A stretch of DNA of 64,000 nucleotides from Trametes villosa. Lineage: Eukaryota; Basidiomycota; Agaricomycetes; Polyporales; Polyporaceae. The notes beneath the pieces are model-generated. The model saw only the letters and a program-made list of their open reading frames with translations, was not told the origin of the DNA and did no database searches. Position 1 is the stretch's first letter. Every line of letters begins with the position of its first letter. Location: positions 1,822,643-1,886,642 of the forward strand of contig PUDQ02000033.1 in the NCBI GenBank assembly GCA_002964805.2, in the 5' to 3' direction. Below, piece by piece: positions 51,379 to 63,490 of the stretch. The position numbers and the translations under genes were made by a program.

Positions 51379-54324
51379 TCAGTCAACAAAACGTAGCTTC
51401 AAGATAGTAATCTGCACCACGTACGCGCGTGCAACCAGAACAACACCATACAAGTTCAGGCTGAGGTTGATCTTGTCGTCCCGGACGTACGAGGAAGTCG
51501 AGTACAAGACGATGATGATGTCCCCAAATTTGGGATCAGCGCTCAAGCGAGGAAGGTTGTGAACCTCGTCAAACGAGAACCTCAAGCTCGCTGTCTTGTT
51601 CATCTTGAAGTACTCGGTGCCGTCCCAGACGCCAACTGGATTCATGCTTGTGTAAGTCAGAAATAAAGCAAATGTTGGATGCTACACACTGTCATCGTGG
51701 GTGTTCCAGGTTGTCTTGTCGCGCATCTCAAGCAGGCTATGCGAGGGCACTGAGCGTCCCTTGCCCGAACCGCCTTGTGCACCTTGCTTGGGGGTGCGCT
51801 TGCTGGGGGTTGCCCCAATGAAGGACAGCTTCGGCACTATCAATAGGTTAGCAACGAGACTAGACAGAAGGTGATACACGTACGCGCAGGGGCTGGGTCC
51901 GAGGGGAAGGTGCGCATGTTGACACCCACATACTGGCCTGAGGCGGTGAAAGTGCTGACAGGGAGCTCGCCCTGGTCAAACACCGACCCAAAGAAGCCCA
52001 TAGTGCGCTCCCACTCAGCCCGTACAGGACCAAACAAGACAGACTTGACAGTCTGGGCCTGTTGCTTCCCGAACGTGGTGGGAACCACAACATTGCAGCC
52101 AAAGACGTAGCCCAGGGACATGCAGATAGCCCGAGAAGGCAGCCCAGACTGCGCCTTGAAGGACACCACCTTATTCATGCTGCCACCGTATGCCACCAAG
52201 CTGACCTTGGCAGGATCGAAGCGCGCTGGGTTGATAACAAAGGCGCCATCTGTGCTGAAGGTCACGAGACGCTTCAGGGCACTAATAATACTGTATCAGA
52301 CTCTGCCTGTCTTGCCAATAAAAGACGTACCTTGGGTTGACATCGTGTCTCTCCAAAAGCCCTTCGGTATAGGTGACCGTATTGATGGCTGCACCATCAC
52401 TAGTGAGAGCATCGCAGTTTCTGATATTATGTGAGCCACATTTGCCTCGTGCAGGTGAGAGAGCTGTACACACCGCACTACTGGCAAGCCCTCATATGTG
52501 GCCTTGAGGGTAGCATCGACAACCTCGGGGTCGTCGATGTCCAGGGACAGCTTGCTGGTAATGTCGGCGACAAGACCCTGCATTGCAGTGGCCTCCGCAT
52601 TGTTGTCCTCGTCGCTGATGTCCCCGTTGTCGTTGTTGTAGGTTGACCTATTGTGCAAATTACTATATGATTTTGGAAAGAATGAGAAGAACGTACCTGT
52701 CTGCGGCCTCCGTGTTGGTGTCCTCCTTCCTGAATATGACTTAAACATGTGATGCAGAACATATATTGCGAAGATGACATACATGACGGGCAGCGGCTCA
52801 GGAACATGGCCGGCAAACAGATGACGCTGAAGGCGTGCTCTACCGCACATTGTAAGGGACCGTACAATACTGATAAGGAAAGCCTAGTACTTGTCCTCGT
52901 CGTCGGTCTCATGCAGGAAGAACTGCGACCCAGAGCTATAGGTAACGGTCAGTATATGTGTGGCAGGCAAGTGGGCTGGGATGAACGCACTCTGGGGCCT
53001 TCGCACTCTTGGCAGCGGCAGCCTTGGACTTGCTGGATGTCTTGCGGGGCGAGATCACCACCTCTACCTTGTTCTTCTTAGGCGTGCCCGCCTGGACAGC
53101 CTTATTGTGCTTTATGGCGGTTTGAGCTGCCTTGGCCTGTGCGGCCTCAGCCTTGGCCTGTGCGGCCTCAGCCTTCTTCTGAGCCTCCTCAGCAGCAGCC
53201 TTAGCCCTCCTGTGAACCTCAGCGGCCGCAACAGCCTTAGCCAGGTCCCTGAAAGGAGTTAGCGTACAATATAGCCAAGATGAATAGAACTCACTGCCGA
53301 CGTGGGAGCAGGATGACCGGGAGTTCGTCGGGGATATCCCTGGAGTTATGTGCTCAGCATATCACAAAATAGCGGTGGAAGGATATACGTACAACACCTT
53401 GGCCTTCTTGACTGGAGAGATCCTTCATGAAGAGCAGTTAGTACTTGCGTGAGGTGGTATAGATGTTCAACTCACTCCTGCACCTCATCCTCAGAGTCTG
53501 ACTCCTTGGCACGCTTGGCAGGCGTAGCCTTCGGCCTGGCAGCACGTCCGCGGGCCGGCTTGCTGTAGGATAATGTGAGACACGTAAAAATATTGGAGTG
53601 CTGCCAGTACTTACACAGGGGAGGGTGTCTTCGGCGTAGACGGAGGGCTCGAGCCAGCAGTACGGCTGCGGCTATGAGGCGCAATGTTAGAAAGTCATAA
53701 CATTATTGACGCACACTTACCCAATCTTTGGAGTCAACTCGACGTCCAGACGTTCCTCGGCCTCATCGTCACTGTTGGTGTGTTAGGCTAAGAAAGGACA
53801 CAAGATTGTCATAACTAACCTGATGACCATGGTGTTCTCAGCAACACTCTCCGTGTCGCTAATGGAAAGGTGGTCAGATAGACACAGATGCGACAGAGGA
53901 ATATGTCTTACGAAGTGTTGTCGGCAGTCGCCTCCTCCATGGTCTCATCGGAGTCACTGGGCACTTCTTCAGATCCAGCCTCCTCAGCCTCGCTGTCCAC
54001 CGCTAGGACGGTGGCAGCCTTGCGGCCCCTGCCTCGGGTGGTCACCGCCCTGATACCTCAGATGAAAATGACAGGGAGAATGGTAATAAGTAAACTGCTT
54101 ACTTGGTTGCGGCTGCGCCTGACGTCTTGCGGGCCGGGGTAGCAGCCTTACGGCCACCACCAGACTTCGTTGCCGTGGTCTTGGTTGGGGTTGCCTGCTT
54201 CTTGGCACGAAGTTCCTTCGGCCTAAAAGGACATTAGAAAATGAATGCATGCGGTGGACATGCACACATACATTTTACCGCCAGTGCTAGCAGCAGCGCG
54301 GGTGCGGGTGGTACGTCCGGACAT
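51379..54324 (-). CDS. Large disordered nuclear-type protein with beta-rich C-terminus
   Basis: I do not recognise the family. Start MSGRTTRTRAAASTGGK at 54324. The first half is basic and low complexity with AT-hook-like cores (TRGRGRKAAT, KPARGRAARPKATP), acidic stretches (DSEAEEAGSEEVPSDSDE) and an Ala/Lys coiled segment with AEAAQAKAEAAQAKA repeats. The second half is folded: ITSKLSLDIDDPEVVDATLKA, then SLVAYGGSMNKVVSFKAQSG, GYVFGCNVVVPTTFGKQQAQ, and a last exon with GDIIIVLYSTSSYVRDDKINLSLN, whose strand pattern recalls an OB-fold. Twelve or more short introns with good splice sites argue for a real gene. A DNA-binding role is inference. Head-to-head with the next gene. Confidence 0.6.
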
Positions 54325-55036
54325 GGTGGTAGAATAAGAGGGCGAGGTTGAGCAAGGTGCTGGAAAAGGAGGAGAAGAAGGAAGTTCAACTGCAGAGACG
54401 GCGACGTATGAAGAGATCTCGAGGTGAGGACTCTGCCTGGTTGCCGTGCACCTGGCAGCCTTATATACTGCCCAGCAGCGGAGTTCAGCGAGGTCCCCAG
54501 AACTTTGGGATTCTACTCCGCTCGCTTACAGAGTCTTGGGATGACACGAGCCGTCCGATGATAGCACTGCCTCTCCAGAGTGTCCGCCTTGCCTTCCCGT
54601 CGCTCCCATGTTCTGAATATCTGCATGAATTCAGCCATCTAGGCTAGCTCATTGACTGGATGGACAGAAGTGCACAGAGCGCACCCATTACTTGCCATTG
54701 CTCAGAGTATCATTGCCTGAAGTCGCACCGAGGTTCTTTCAAATTCGCTTGTATGAACAGGAATTTCCAATAGCTGCGCTGATGAGCCCCGGAGCTCAGA
54801 AGTGCACCCGCCGTGTCTTGGCCGACATGGGATGCGCTGCCTGTTTGCAATTGGTGCGGCAGCTTGTCGTACGAACGGTCGCTCCAGACCGTCCACCCCG
54901 CATTTGCAATTGACATGTCCCCAACGCAATGGCCTTCGCACACCTCTTGGAACTGACCCACCACGGTTGCGCACCTCTTCAACCACATTCCTCTTGACCG
55001 CACACTTTCTGCTCATTTCTATCCTACTCGGAAGCT
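54325..55036. promoter_or_regulatory. Divergent intergenic region of the accessory module
   Basis: 712 bp between two outward-pointing start codons, expected to carry both promoters. A CT-rich tract lies just before the plus-strand start. No known site recognised and no reliable ORF. Confidence 0.4.
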
Positions 55037-56279
55037 ATGTCGTTCCTCAGACATCTCTATGAACATGTGTCCAAGTACCGTACGTATTATATAGCTGCAG
55101 CGTTATGAAATACACTCACCTCAGTATTTAGAGGGTACACTTCTTGAGTGTATGACCCTGCGCACGGAAGAAGGAGGCCCATGTCCTCAGCTTTGCAGCC
55201 TCGCAGATGTACGTTCCCTTCACCCGTTGTCTGGGACATAGCTCACCAATATTAGCAAGCACATCTGGTCAACAGTTCAGAGATACTCGAGCAGCAGGAT
55301 GGTCAGCTCTTGACGCTGATTCAACAACGCCCCGGCCGTACTGCACCTCCGGAGGAGCTCGTATTGAGGGTCCAGGGCTTCTTAGTCCAGACTAACCTTC
55401 CGCCCGTGAGGAGAGCCCAGTACGTGTCCCTGAATATTCTGTGAGTGTATGCATTTGTGAATCATGACGATACACCTAGGATTCCCTCAAACCCAGCCCG
55501 GATTATCAATTTGAGGCAGGCGGTGACGGTTAGCGGCCTAGGCACTAAGCCATTCGACAACGCAGTTGCGGCTGTAGTCGCCATTTACCAGCACTTTGGC
55601 ACACATCTCCAGGGAAATACCCTACGCACTTGGAGCCCTTCTCGCCTAGAGGGTTGCCTTACCCTCGAGTTTGGGAACCGGTACTTCACTCCAGCCAAGT
55701 TTGCTGAAGGCGAGCCGAAGGGCAACTTGAGCGAGGTCATTGACCCGTACGGTATTCTGCAGCCTCATCTCACTACTCAAATTCATACGCAAGAAAACGT
55801 GGTCGAATACTGGGAGCACAGTGTGGGTGCAGATGAACGCAGGTGTGTTGTGTATTATTTAGGCTTGTGTGACTATCTAAATGCAGCCAGTTCTTATAAG
55901 CAGATCAAACCGGAGAGCATCTGTCCCGGGACGATGGTTGAACTCCAGGTTGCCTTTGCAGCACTGAAGATTGGGCCACACGAATATATATTCCTACCCA
56001 AGCTGCGTGCAATCTGTGTCCTGAGTCGTGCAGTTCTTACGGTAAGTTCGTTATACTCTGGGCCTATATAATTCTAATCAACACTTACAGGACTACAACA
56101 CTTCGGCGCTCAAGGAGTTAAGCCTCCAGACGGTTTCTCCGCTCAAGAAGCTCAAGCGGAAGATTGGTTATGGGGATAAGGACGAGAGCATTACACAGGA
56201 GCCGCGGCAGAGGTTGAAGCGATTGACATTGCAGGATCAGGATGCGGGAAGTAAGGATATATCTATGTCAGTGTCGTAG
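55037..56279 (+). CDS. Unrecognised protein with folded middle domain and basic tail
   Basis: Starts MSFLRHLYEHVSKY at 55037. Short exons give GGPCPQLCSLAD, then EILEQQDGQLLTLIQQRPGR, then one long exon from about 55481 with NLRQAVTVSGLGTKPFDNAV, GNRYFTPAKFAEGEPKGNLSE and PGTMVELQVAFAALKIGPHE followed by LPKLRAICVLSRAVLT. The last part has alternating beta-strand character like an OB-fold. The final exon holds SPLKKLKRKIGY, a likely nuclear localisation signal, and ends KDISMSVS. Five exons join in frame with standard splice sites. I do not know the function; similar proteins seem to occur in families in Agaricomycete genomes, which I state from memory only. Confidence 0.6.
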
Positions 56280-56482
56280 GCTGGTTCTTTGCACTCTATG
56301 ACTATTGTACCTCGTCCTGAAAAGCAACATTCCAAGCAATCAGGTGGAATAAATAGACAGAAGGCAATAGATTATGCGCAGAAAGTACAGATGCAGGCTT
56401 GGGTACGCAGCAAGGTTATACATGGTCAAGAAGAAATCGCACTGAAGATATTTACATAGTAGCTATAGGGAAAAGTATACAC

Positions 56483-59400
56483 CTAGGAGTCATAACACCG
56501 CTGGAACTTACACAAGGCATGCTCGAACATGATAGGGTCATATGTCATCGCAGTGCGCTCAGAGTCCGTGAGTCCGTCATAAACAAGGGTGTACAACTCA
56601 GAGAAAACCGCAACAGTGGTCACCTCAGAGCTGCCCTTGTCCAAGAGACGGAAAGATTGAAGGCAAGTGTCCGCACCTTTGTCCAAGTGATGGACCATGG
56701 AACCCATCTCCTCCGTCGAGGGCATCGCTACCTTGCCCGCGTACACGAGGTCTGCCGTGATGAGCATGCCTGTCAGAGGCCCAAGCTGCGGCAAGATCTT
56801 GCGACCCGTGCGATCCTTCCGCTGCGTGAAGTCGAAGGCGTCCTTGTAGCGCATCTGCCAGCCGGGCTCCTGGCCAGCGAAGCAGTCAAGCCAGAGCTGC
56901 TCGCCCTCGAAGTACGTCCTGGCGTTCTTGGTGGAACGAGTGGTCGCCTGGCCGTACGCGCGCGCGTTGCAGAAGTAGCGGTCCTTCTCCTGGTTGAAGG
57001 CGACCACGGCAGGGTCAGTGCATATCTCCTGGTAGAGGGCCTCCCAAGCCTCCACGTTGGGGAAAAGGAGGTGCTCAGGATACTCCGAGGAGAAGCGCGT
57101 GCGGTAGAAGATCGCGCGCCAGCACCAGAGGCTCGCTATTGCGCCAGGCTTGTCGACGTTGTCGGGGTGAAGGCAGCCATGAGAGGTGAAGGCGTTGCGA
57201 GCCTCCGGTGCGTGCTGCCGGAAAGCGAGGAGGAAGTCGAGGTTGTCGTTGACGCGCTGCTGCAGCGATGTAAGGGGGATAGGCAGAGGGGATGAGAGCA
57301 GAGGTAGCAGCTCCTTGAGATATTTAATCAGGCGCGAGGCAGCGGACTGCATGGCGTGATCAAATTCCTCAGAGTCCACCGCGTATGCGGGAGAGACTAA
57401 GTGTAAGGTCAGCAGATAATAAACAAACCAGGGGAAATGACGCACAGATTGCGCTGCTAAGGTCACCGCTACCGCTGATGCCGCGCCACATCTTGCGGAA
57501 GACCTCGAGGTGCTCGGAAATTTGAGCCATTACCGCAGACTCCTTAGAGTCAAGCTGGGCCAGGGGGTGCACCTTCAAGTCCGCGAGGAAGGGAGACAAG
57601 GCATCGATGGTCAAGCGGGAGGAGCGTATGCCGCTCTTGGGAAGCAGTGTCCCGCGCACGTGCATGAAGGCGTCAAAGACCCCAGGGAGCAGGAGGACGT
57701 CAGGGGTGCGGAAGCTGTCAAGGAGCGCACGGACAAGTACTCCCTGGAGACGGCCCTGGTTATCCGGATACTCCAGCCATGACTTCAGCGCGTCGCGTAG
57801 GTGGGTAACGAGGACGTGGTGAATGCGTCCCTTCTCACTAGGAAGGCGCCCCCGGTACGTAATGGTGAACTCGCGGGGTGTCCGAAGTGGGAGGTAGTCC
57901 TGGGACTTGAGGGGAATGCGCGACGTGGTGGCGGTGGAGATCTGCTGCCGGATATCTTTGAGAAGTCTTGACAGCCACTTGTACTGCTCGACTACCTTGA
58001 CTACGTCATGGTTAATATGCATGCTCACCAAGAAAAACATGTGCTTACCTTTGTTAGCTAAAAGGCCGTAGGCGAGCGACGGGATGTCGACCTCAAGCCA
58101 AGTCCACGCGGCCGTGATGGCGAGCATGTACTCGCTCCGCAACGTCGCAAGCTGAAGGCCATAGAACTTGAGCCGTTCGGCCTGGTAGCTTGCAGCAGCC
58201 CAGAGTGAAGCAAGCCGAACACTGTACTCCGCCGAGTACTGCACAGGTTTGCCGAATTGGTGAAGGACTTGATATATGGTGCGGTGAGCAGTCAGCTGGT
58301 TCTCGGCGAGGAGGTTGCGGTTGCTGTCTGCCACCCTGATGCTCTCATCGAGGTCCTTGAAGAACACCTGAAGCTGAGGCAGGTTGAACTTGTTCAAGAA
58401 TGCGTCGTGGGCTTGGATGATTTAGTTGACGGAATAAATGATTTTTAAAAAATATACACACGCTTTGGGGGAGCCAGTGGAGGGCCTGTATCAACCATTG
58501 TGTGTGTCGTGTCGTACAGAGTGGTTTCTGTCTCAGTGTTAGACAGCAACATTATAAGCAAGCAAAAAAAAATACTGTACCCGTCTCGTCGTCAATGTTC
58601 ATGGATTCAACATCTAAGGGAATATAATGAGTTGGTGGCGCAGGGACAGTAATCAATACATACCTGCATTCAGCGCCTCACTCTCAGAATGTCTCACCAG
58701 GTTGGCAAACTGGCGGCCAGTGAGGAGCGGTAGTGCTTTAGTCCCCTTAGCCTTTGCCTTTCCCTTGGACGTCCCACCGTGGCGGGTGGTCTCGTAGTCC
58801 GAGTGGGAGTCAGACGCATCCAGCTCATCCACCTCCTCCTCGGAGTCAATGACCTGGGTAGCGGCGTTGACAGTCTCTATGTCTATTATATAGCATCAGT
58901 AGAAGTCAAAATCATTTAGATAAACTGCACGCACCATGCATCACCGCCAAAGGTATGTCTGCCGACGATTCTGACGCACGACGCGAACGCTTGGAAGCAC
59001 GTACACTGTTGCGCCGCCCTGGGACATGCGAAGAGGAAGCGTCCTCAGGCAGTGGAGGATTGTGAAACTTTATGGACCGTATTGTTTGAATACGCCCCTT
59101 GGTGTTCAGCGCAGTGAGGTCTGGTACATAAGCCAGTAAATATATGTTATATTGATATAAGCTCTAACACTCACCGTCATTCTCTCGTCCACGCTTTCTA
59201 CTCTTCTTGCTGCCTTGCTGAGTCCCTACCGCACGCGCTTTGCCTGCCTTGGGTCAGCAGCATGTATAAAATATTATTTACAGGCACTTACCTTTCCCTA
59301 CGTTCAAGGTGCCACCCGCCTGCGCGTCGGCACCGGCCAGAGGCTCCCCAGAGTTCCAGAGGTCAGAGTCCACAAGCTCAGGGAAGAAGCGAAGTTTGTG

Positions 59401-61278
59401 CTGAATAGCGTCGTCCCAGATTTTAGGAATCTCAGCACGGGTGCAGCCATAGGCTTCGGAGTGTGCAGTCTTTCCAGGCGCAAGATCCCAGTCATCAAGC
59501 ACCGTGCGCTCCCCGGATACGGGATCCGTGTAGCTGATACACTGAAGGAGACGGGTAGGATCGAAACTTGCCTGCAAGTGGGGCGGAACATCACGCAGGA
59601 CTGTGGCCGCAAGCTGAACGAGCGAACGCCCAAGGAAGTTCATCAGAGCGTCCGGCGTGGTGAGAGCCAGACCGTCTGCAGCCATCGACGTCGGGGTGAC
59701 GTTGCACGGGACATTGTCGAATCTAATCATTATATGAGCATGCAGTCCACGAAGCTCTAGAACTGCCCACTTACTGAGGATCCATGGCTTCGCGCGGCAG
59801 CGCCAAGGCCACCTTCTCAGAGACATTGGCGAGCGCGTACTTGCCATGCGCATCGAACGCAGCGCTCGTCGGGTATGAGATGATGACGACACGGTACGAG
59901 CGCGGATCAGGAAGAGCGCCACGCCGAGCAGTGGGAGGGAAACCACCGTGCCTGTGACGCCCCGAGAAGCAGCACGAGACAAACCCCTTGAGGCGGATGT
60001 AAACACCGAACGTCAAAAGCACGAAGATGCCAGGGTTCTCGTTAGCGCGAAGGTCGCTGCAGGCCATGAGCTGGGAGTACGCAGTGAGAGAGTCACCGCG
60101 ATCCTGATGGACGCCACCGAAGTGGCCTAGATCAGATTCATCAGCGAACTCAGCCGCTAAAGCCGGTCAGCCAATGTACAAGGGCATGGGAATATATAGG
60201 CAACGTACCAGCCTCAACCGCGTCAGATGTCTTGGCGGGTGAGAGGTTCAGCTGCATCGTCGAGAAATAGTAATTCTCTCGGGACCCGATGCGGGGGAAG
60301 TTGAGAGCCTCGGCTCTCTGACGAAGACGATGGGCTTCTTGAGGTGCCCCCAGCTCCATCGCTCGCACCCCGATCTTGGTTGTTGCCTAAATATAATGAT
60401 TGAGTCAAAATTACGGCAGGATCTGCACGCAGAATCTCACGGTGACAATGCGCTTCCGGAGAATCTGATGGGGACTCAGAATCCCACCATCAAGCTTCGC
60501 GCCGGGAGACGGGCCGGTGAGCTTGCGGGGAACTTGATGAGATACTGCGATCGTAGAGCAGCGCCGCGCGTTCTCCACGCAGACGGCCTGAGGGTCCCGT
60601 TCCCAAGCTACACCACCGGTCCACACACCGTCCTTCAACTCCGCCTTCTGTGGAGAGCGCTTCTCGTCAGGGCCGAGGATCTCTGCCTGCACAGCCCAAA
60701 CTTCGGCAATGTCTTCTGGAGGAAAACACGCCCTGCGTACGGTTAGGTGTGATTCATTAAATATACTGGATATCCTACTTTGGCGTACGCCATCCAACTA
60801 GCACATCCTCTACTCCCTCGTTCTCAGGGTTGGTACTTCGAGAGATGAGGCAGTCGCCTTCGTCGAGTTCCAGAAACCCTACAAGTCATAACATCAATAA
60901 ACAGTCATACATAAATATAGACACATACCGGATAGCGCTATACCCTCATCGGTGCCCTCCGGCATCTGTACACCGTCGAGGAACGCATTGTATTTACGTA
61001 GACCGGGACGAGAAGTGTCCATGGGAACTATATATATTTTGCCTTGATGGTCGCCATAGTCAGGAGCGAGAGGATGGGCGTCAATGGTAAATACGGAAGG
61101 AAAGCTGGGGTTCCGATGATCGAGAACTATCTCATTCACTGTAGACAGTCAGTGGATATACCGGGCAAGTCAGAGGGTACATACTGATGGCCTGGGTGAG
61201 CTGCCGGGTTTCTTGGGGAGTTTGTTGTGTATAGAGTGGAAGTACTGCATTACAGGCTTCAGGAAAGCTCAATTCCAT
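56483..61278 (-). CDS. Giant protein with TET/JBP-like 2OG-Fe(II) dioxygenase domain
   Basis: TET/JBP enzymes oxidise 5-methyl pyrimidines in DNA. Proposed start MELSFPEACNAVLPLY (61278; uncertain). After several exons the dioxygenase core appears: GHFGGVHQDRGD (His-x-Asp iron ligands at 60109-60101), LMACSDLRANENPGIFVLL, CFSGRHRHGGFPP (third ligand near 59945) and SYRVVIISYP (2OG-binding Arg). A basic, disordered stretch follows (KKSRKRGREND, RASKRSRRASESS) with SEEEVDELDASDSHSDY. The C-terminal 600 or so residues (58397-56483) are helical and unrecognised, ending QRCYDS. I read it as one gene because the intron near 58400-58470 keeps the frame from PPLAPPK to PHDAFLNKFNL. Two genes remain possible. 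The substrate is inferred from fold only. Confidence 0.65.
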
Positions 61279-61579
61279 GTTGAAAACCACTCACTGAGGA
61301 TCCTAGAGCTAGGTGAAACACCGGAACCTTCGGTAGTATTGATTTTATAGGTATTGATGTGCCGGGGTGCAGCTTCATCCCTAGTTAACAGCTACACCTG
61401 CAGGGACAGGAATAGAATATACTACTTACAATTGCTTGCTATGATTTGTCTTGTTGAAGCTGGGGGGCTCGGGGTGCTCAAAGTTAGCGGGCTGCAATGG
61501 TGAGAGAGAGGTCGAAAGCGCGAGCTACAGGCGTAGCGTACGCGCGTCCGCCTCCCTGCAGCCTTGCGTGCCACCGGGA
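61279..61579. promoter_or_regulatory. Upstream region of the dioxygenase gene
   Basis: 300 bp between the proposed start and the large palindrome. It may contain a further 5' exon: an in-frame ATG exon MKLHPGTSIPIK near 61380 is possible but does not join cleanly. Nothing else seen. Confidence 0.35.
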
Positions 61580-61653
61580 CCAAACACGAACAAAGCGGGA
61601 GGCACGACAACGCGAATTCGCGTTGTCGTGCCTCCCGCTTTGTTCGTGTTTGG
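61580..61653. repeat. 74-bp perfect palindrome, copy 3
   Basis: Every base from 61580 to 61616 pairs with its mirror from 61653 to 61617. The centre is GCGAATTCGC. The inner part shares AAAGCGGGAGGCACG arms with the copies in the foldback arms. The outer pairs differ but remain complementary. It lies about 300 bp upstream of the dioxygenase gene. Confidence 0.92.
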
Positions 61654-61750
61654 CTGCAATGAGCTCCGACCGCTGACTTTCTTTTTTTTCGCAGGCGGGA
61701 TCCGGCGGAGCCCGAACGGTGGCGGCGCTCGGGGGTCGGAGCTCGAACCT

Positions 61751-61781
61751 GGAGGTGGCTGAACGAGTTTCAGCCACCTCC
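61751..61781. repeat. 13-bp stem hairpin
   Basis: GGAGGTGGCTGAA pairs with TTCAGCCACCTCC across a 5-base loop. It lies at the left edge of the GC-rich satellite. Confidence 0.75.
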
Positions 61782-61789
61782 AAGGGAGC

Positions 61790-63490
61790 TCCTCCCCCTG
61801 TGCTCACCCTCACCGTACGAGGGCGCACCCTCTTCACCCGGCCGGCCAGCACGCCTTGCTGCGTGCTGACCGACTCGGCGAAGAGGGTGGGTGCTCACAG
61901 CACCCATGCCCCGAGCCCCCACGCGTCCTGCGCCCTCGCCAGGCCGGCCAGCACGCCGCGAGGCGTGCTGACCGACTCGGCGAGGGGCGGGGTGCTTGGT
62001 ACACCTGCCCTCGGCCCCTCCCTCCCTCCTCCTCACCCTCACCCCGCCGCTCCGTGCCACAAGAGCAAGAAGAACGGCGAGACGAGCACCTCGTGTGCTC
62101 GTCTCGCTGCCCCGACCCCCCGCGCGTCCTGCGCCCTCGCCAGGCCGGCCTGCACGCCTCGTAGCGTGCAGGCCGACTCGGCGAGGGGGCCGGGGGCTCG
62201 ACACGACCGCCCTCGGCCCCGTCCTCCCTCCCCCGCTCTCCCACCCCGCCGTCCTGCGCTTCAAGAGCGCGAAGAACGACGGGACGAGCACCTCGCGTGC
62301 TCGTCCCGCCGCCCCGAGCCTCCGCACTCCCCGCGCGCCCCCGCCCACCTCCCTCCTGCCGCCACACCCCGCACCCGCCGGCCCGTGCTGCAAGAGCACG
62401 ATGACCGGCGGGACGAGCACATTTCGTGCTCGTCCCGCCGCCCCGAGCCTCCGCGTGCCACGCCGCCTCGCCAGGCCGGCCGGCGCGCCCTGCGGCGCGC
62501 AGACCGACTCGGCGAGGGGCGGGGTGCTCGACACACCCGCCCTCGCCCACCTCCCGCCCCGCCCACCTCCCTCGCCCTCGCACCCGCTCTCCCACCCCGC
62601 CGTCCTGCGCTTCAAGAGCGCGAAGAACGACGGGACGAGCACCTCGCTCGTCCCGCCGCCCCGAGCCTCCGCACTCCCCGCGCGCCCCCGCCCACCTCCC
62701 TCCTCCACGCCACCGCCACCGCCGTCCCGTGCCACAAGAGCACGAAGACCGGCGGGACGAGCACATTCCGTGCTCGTCCCGCCGCCCCGAGCTCCCGGCC
62801 GCCGCCTCCCTCCCTCCTCACCCCGACCCCGACCCCGCCGGCCCGTGCCACAAGAGCACGAAGAACGGCGGGACGAGCACCTCGCGTGCTCGTCCCGCCG
62901 CCCCGAGCCTCCGCGCGCCGTGTCGCCTCGCCCAGCCGGCGCGCGCGCTGCAAGGCGTGCAGGCCGACTCGGCGAGGGGGCGGGGAGCTCGACACGCCCG
63001 CCCCCGCCCACCTTCCTGCCGCCACACCGCACCCCCGCCATCCTGCGCCTCAAAAGCACGAAGACCGGCGGGACGAGCACCTCGCGTGCTCGTCCCGCCG
63101 CCCCGAGCCTCCGCGCGCCGTGTCGCCTCGTCCAGCCGGCGCGCGCGCTGCAAGGCGTGCAGGCCGACTCGGCGAGGGGGCGGGGAGCTCGACACGCCCG
63201 CCCCCGCCCACCTCCCTCGCCTCCACGCCGCCTCCAAGCCCCCGCCCCCGCCGCTCTGTGCTGCAAGAGCACGAAGACCGGCGGGACGAGCCCACGAGGC
63301 TCGTCCCGGCGCCCCGAGCTCTTGTCCACCCACCCCACCCGCACGCCCCTGCCCTCCCCCTCCCTCCACGCCCGCCTCTGCCCTGCTCACCTCGCCTCAG
63401 ACACCCCCCGCGTCCGGCGCATGATGAGCGCAAAGAGCGGTGAGCCGAGCACGTCGTGTGCTCGTCCCGCCGCCCCGAGCACCCGGCCCT
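61790..63490. repeat. GC-rich hairpin satellite
   Basis: About 1.7 kb of irregular tandem units of 110-220 bp. Two hairpins recur. One is CGGGACGAGCAC...GTGCTCGTCCCG (near 62085, 62280, 62412, 62633, 62755, 62870, 63072, 63280, 63445). The other has stems like CAGCACGCC...GGCGTGCTG followed by ACCGACTCGGCGAG (near 61850, 61950, 62145, 62480, 62945, 63140). Long open frames cross it on both strands in several frames, as expected for stop-poor GC-rich repeats. Not coding. Confidence 0.85.

Noticed and set aside
56483..58397. C-terminal region of the dioxygenase gene as a KDZ transposase
   Set aside because: I looked for the KDZ-type signature phrases expected of such transposases and did not find them; the region is helical and unmatched.
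61580..63490. CRISPR-like array
   Set aside because: Repeats are irregular in spacing, self-complementary and in a eukaryotic genome; there are no constant spacers or cas genes.
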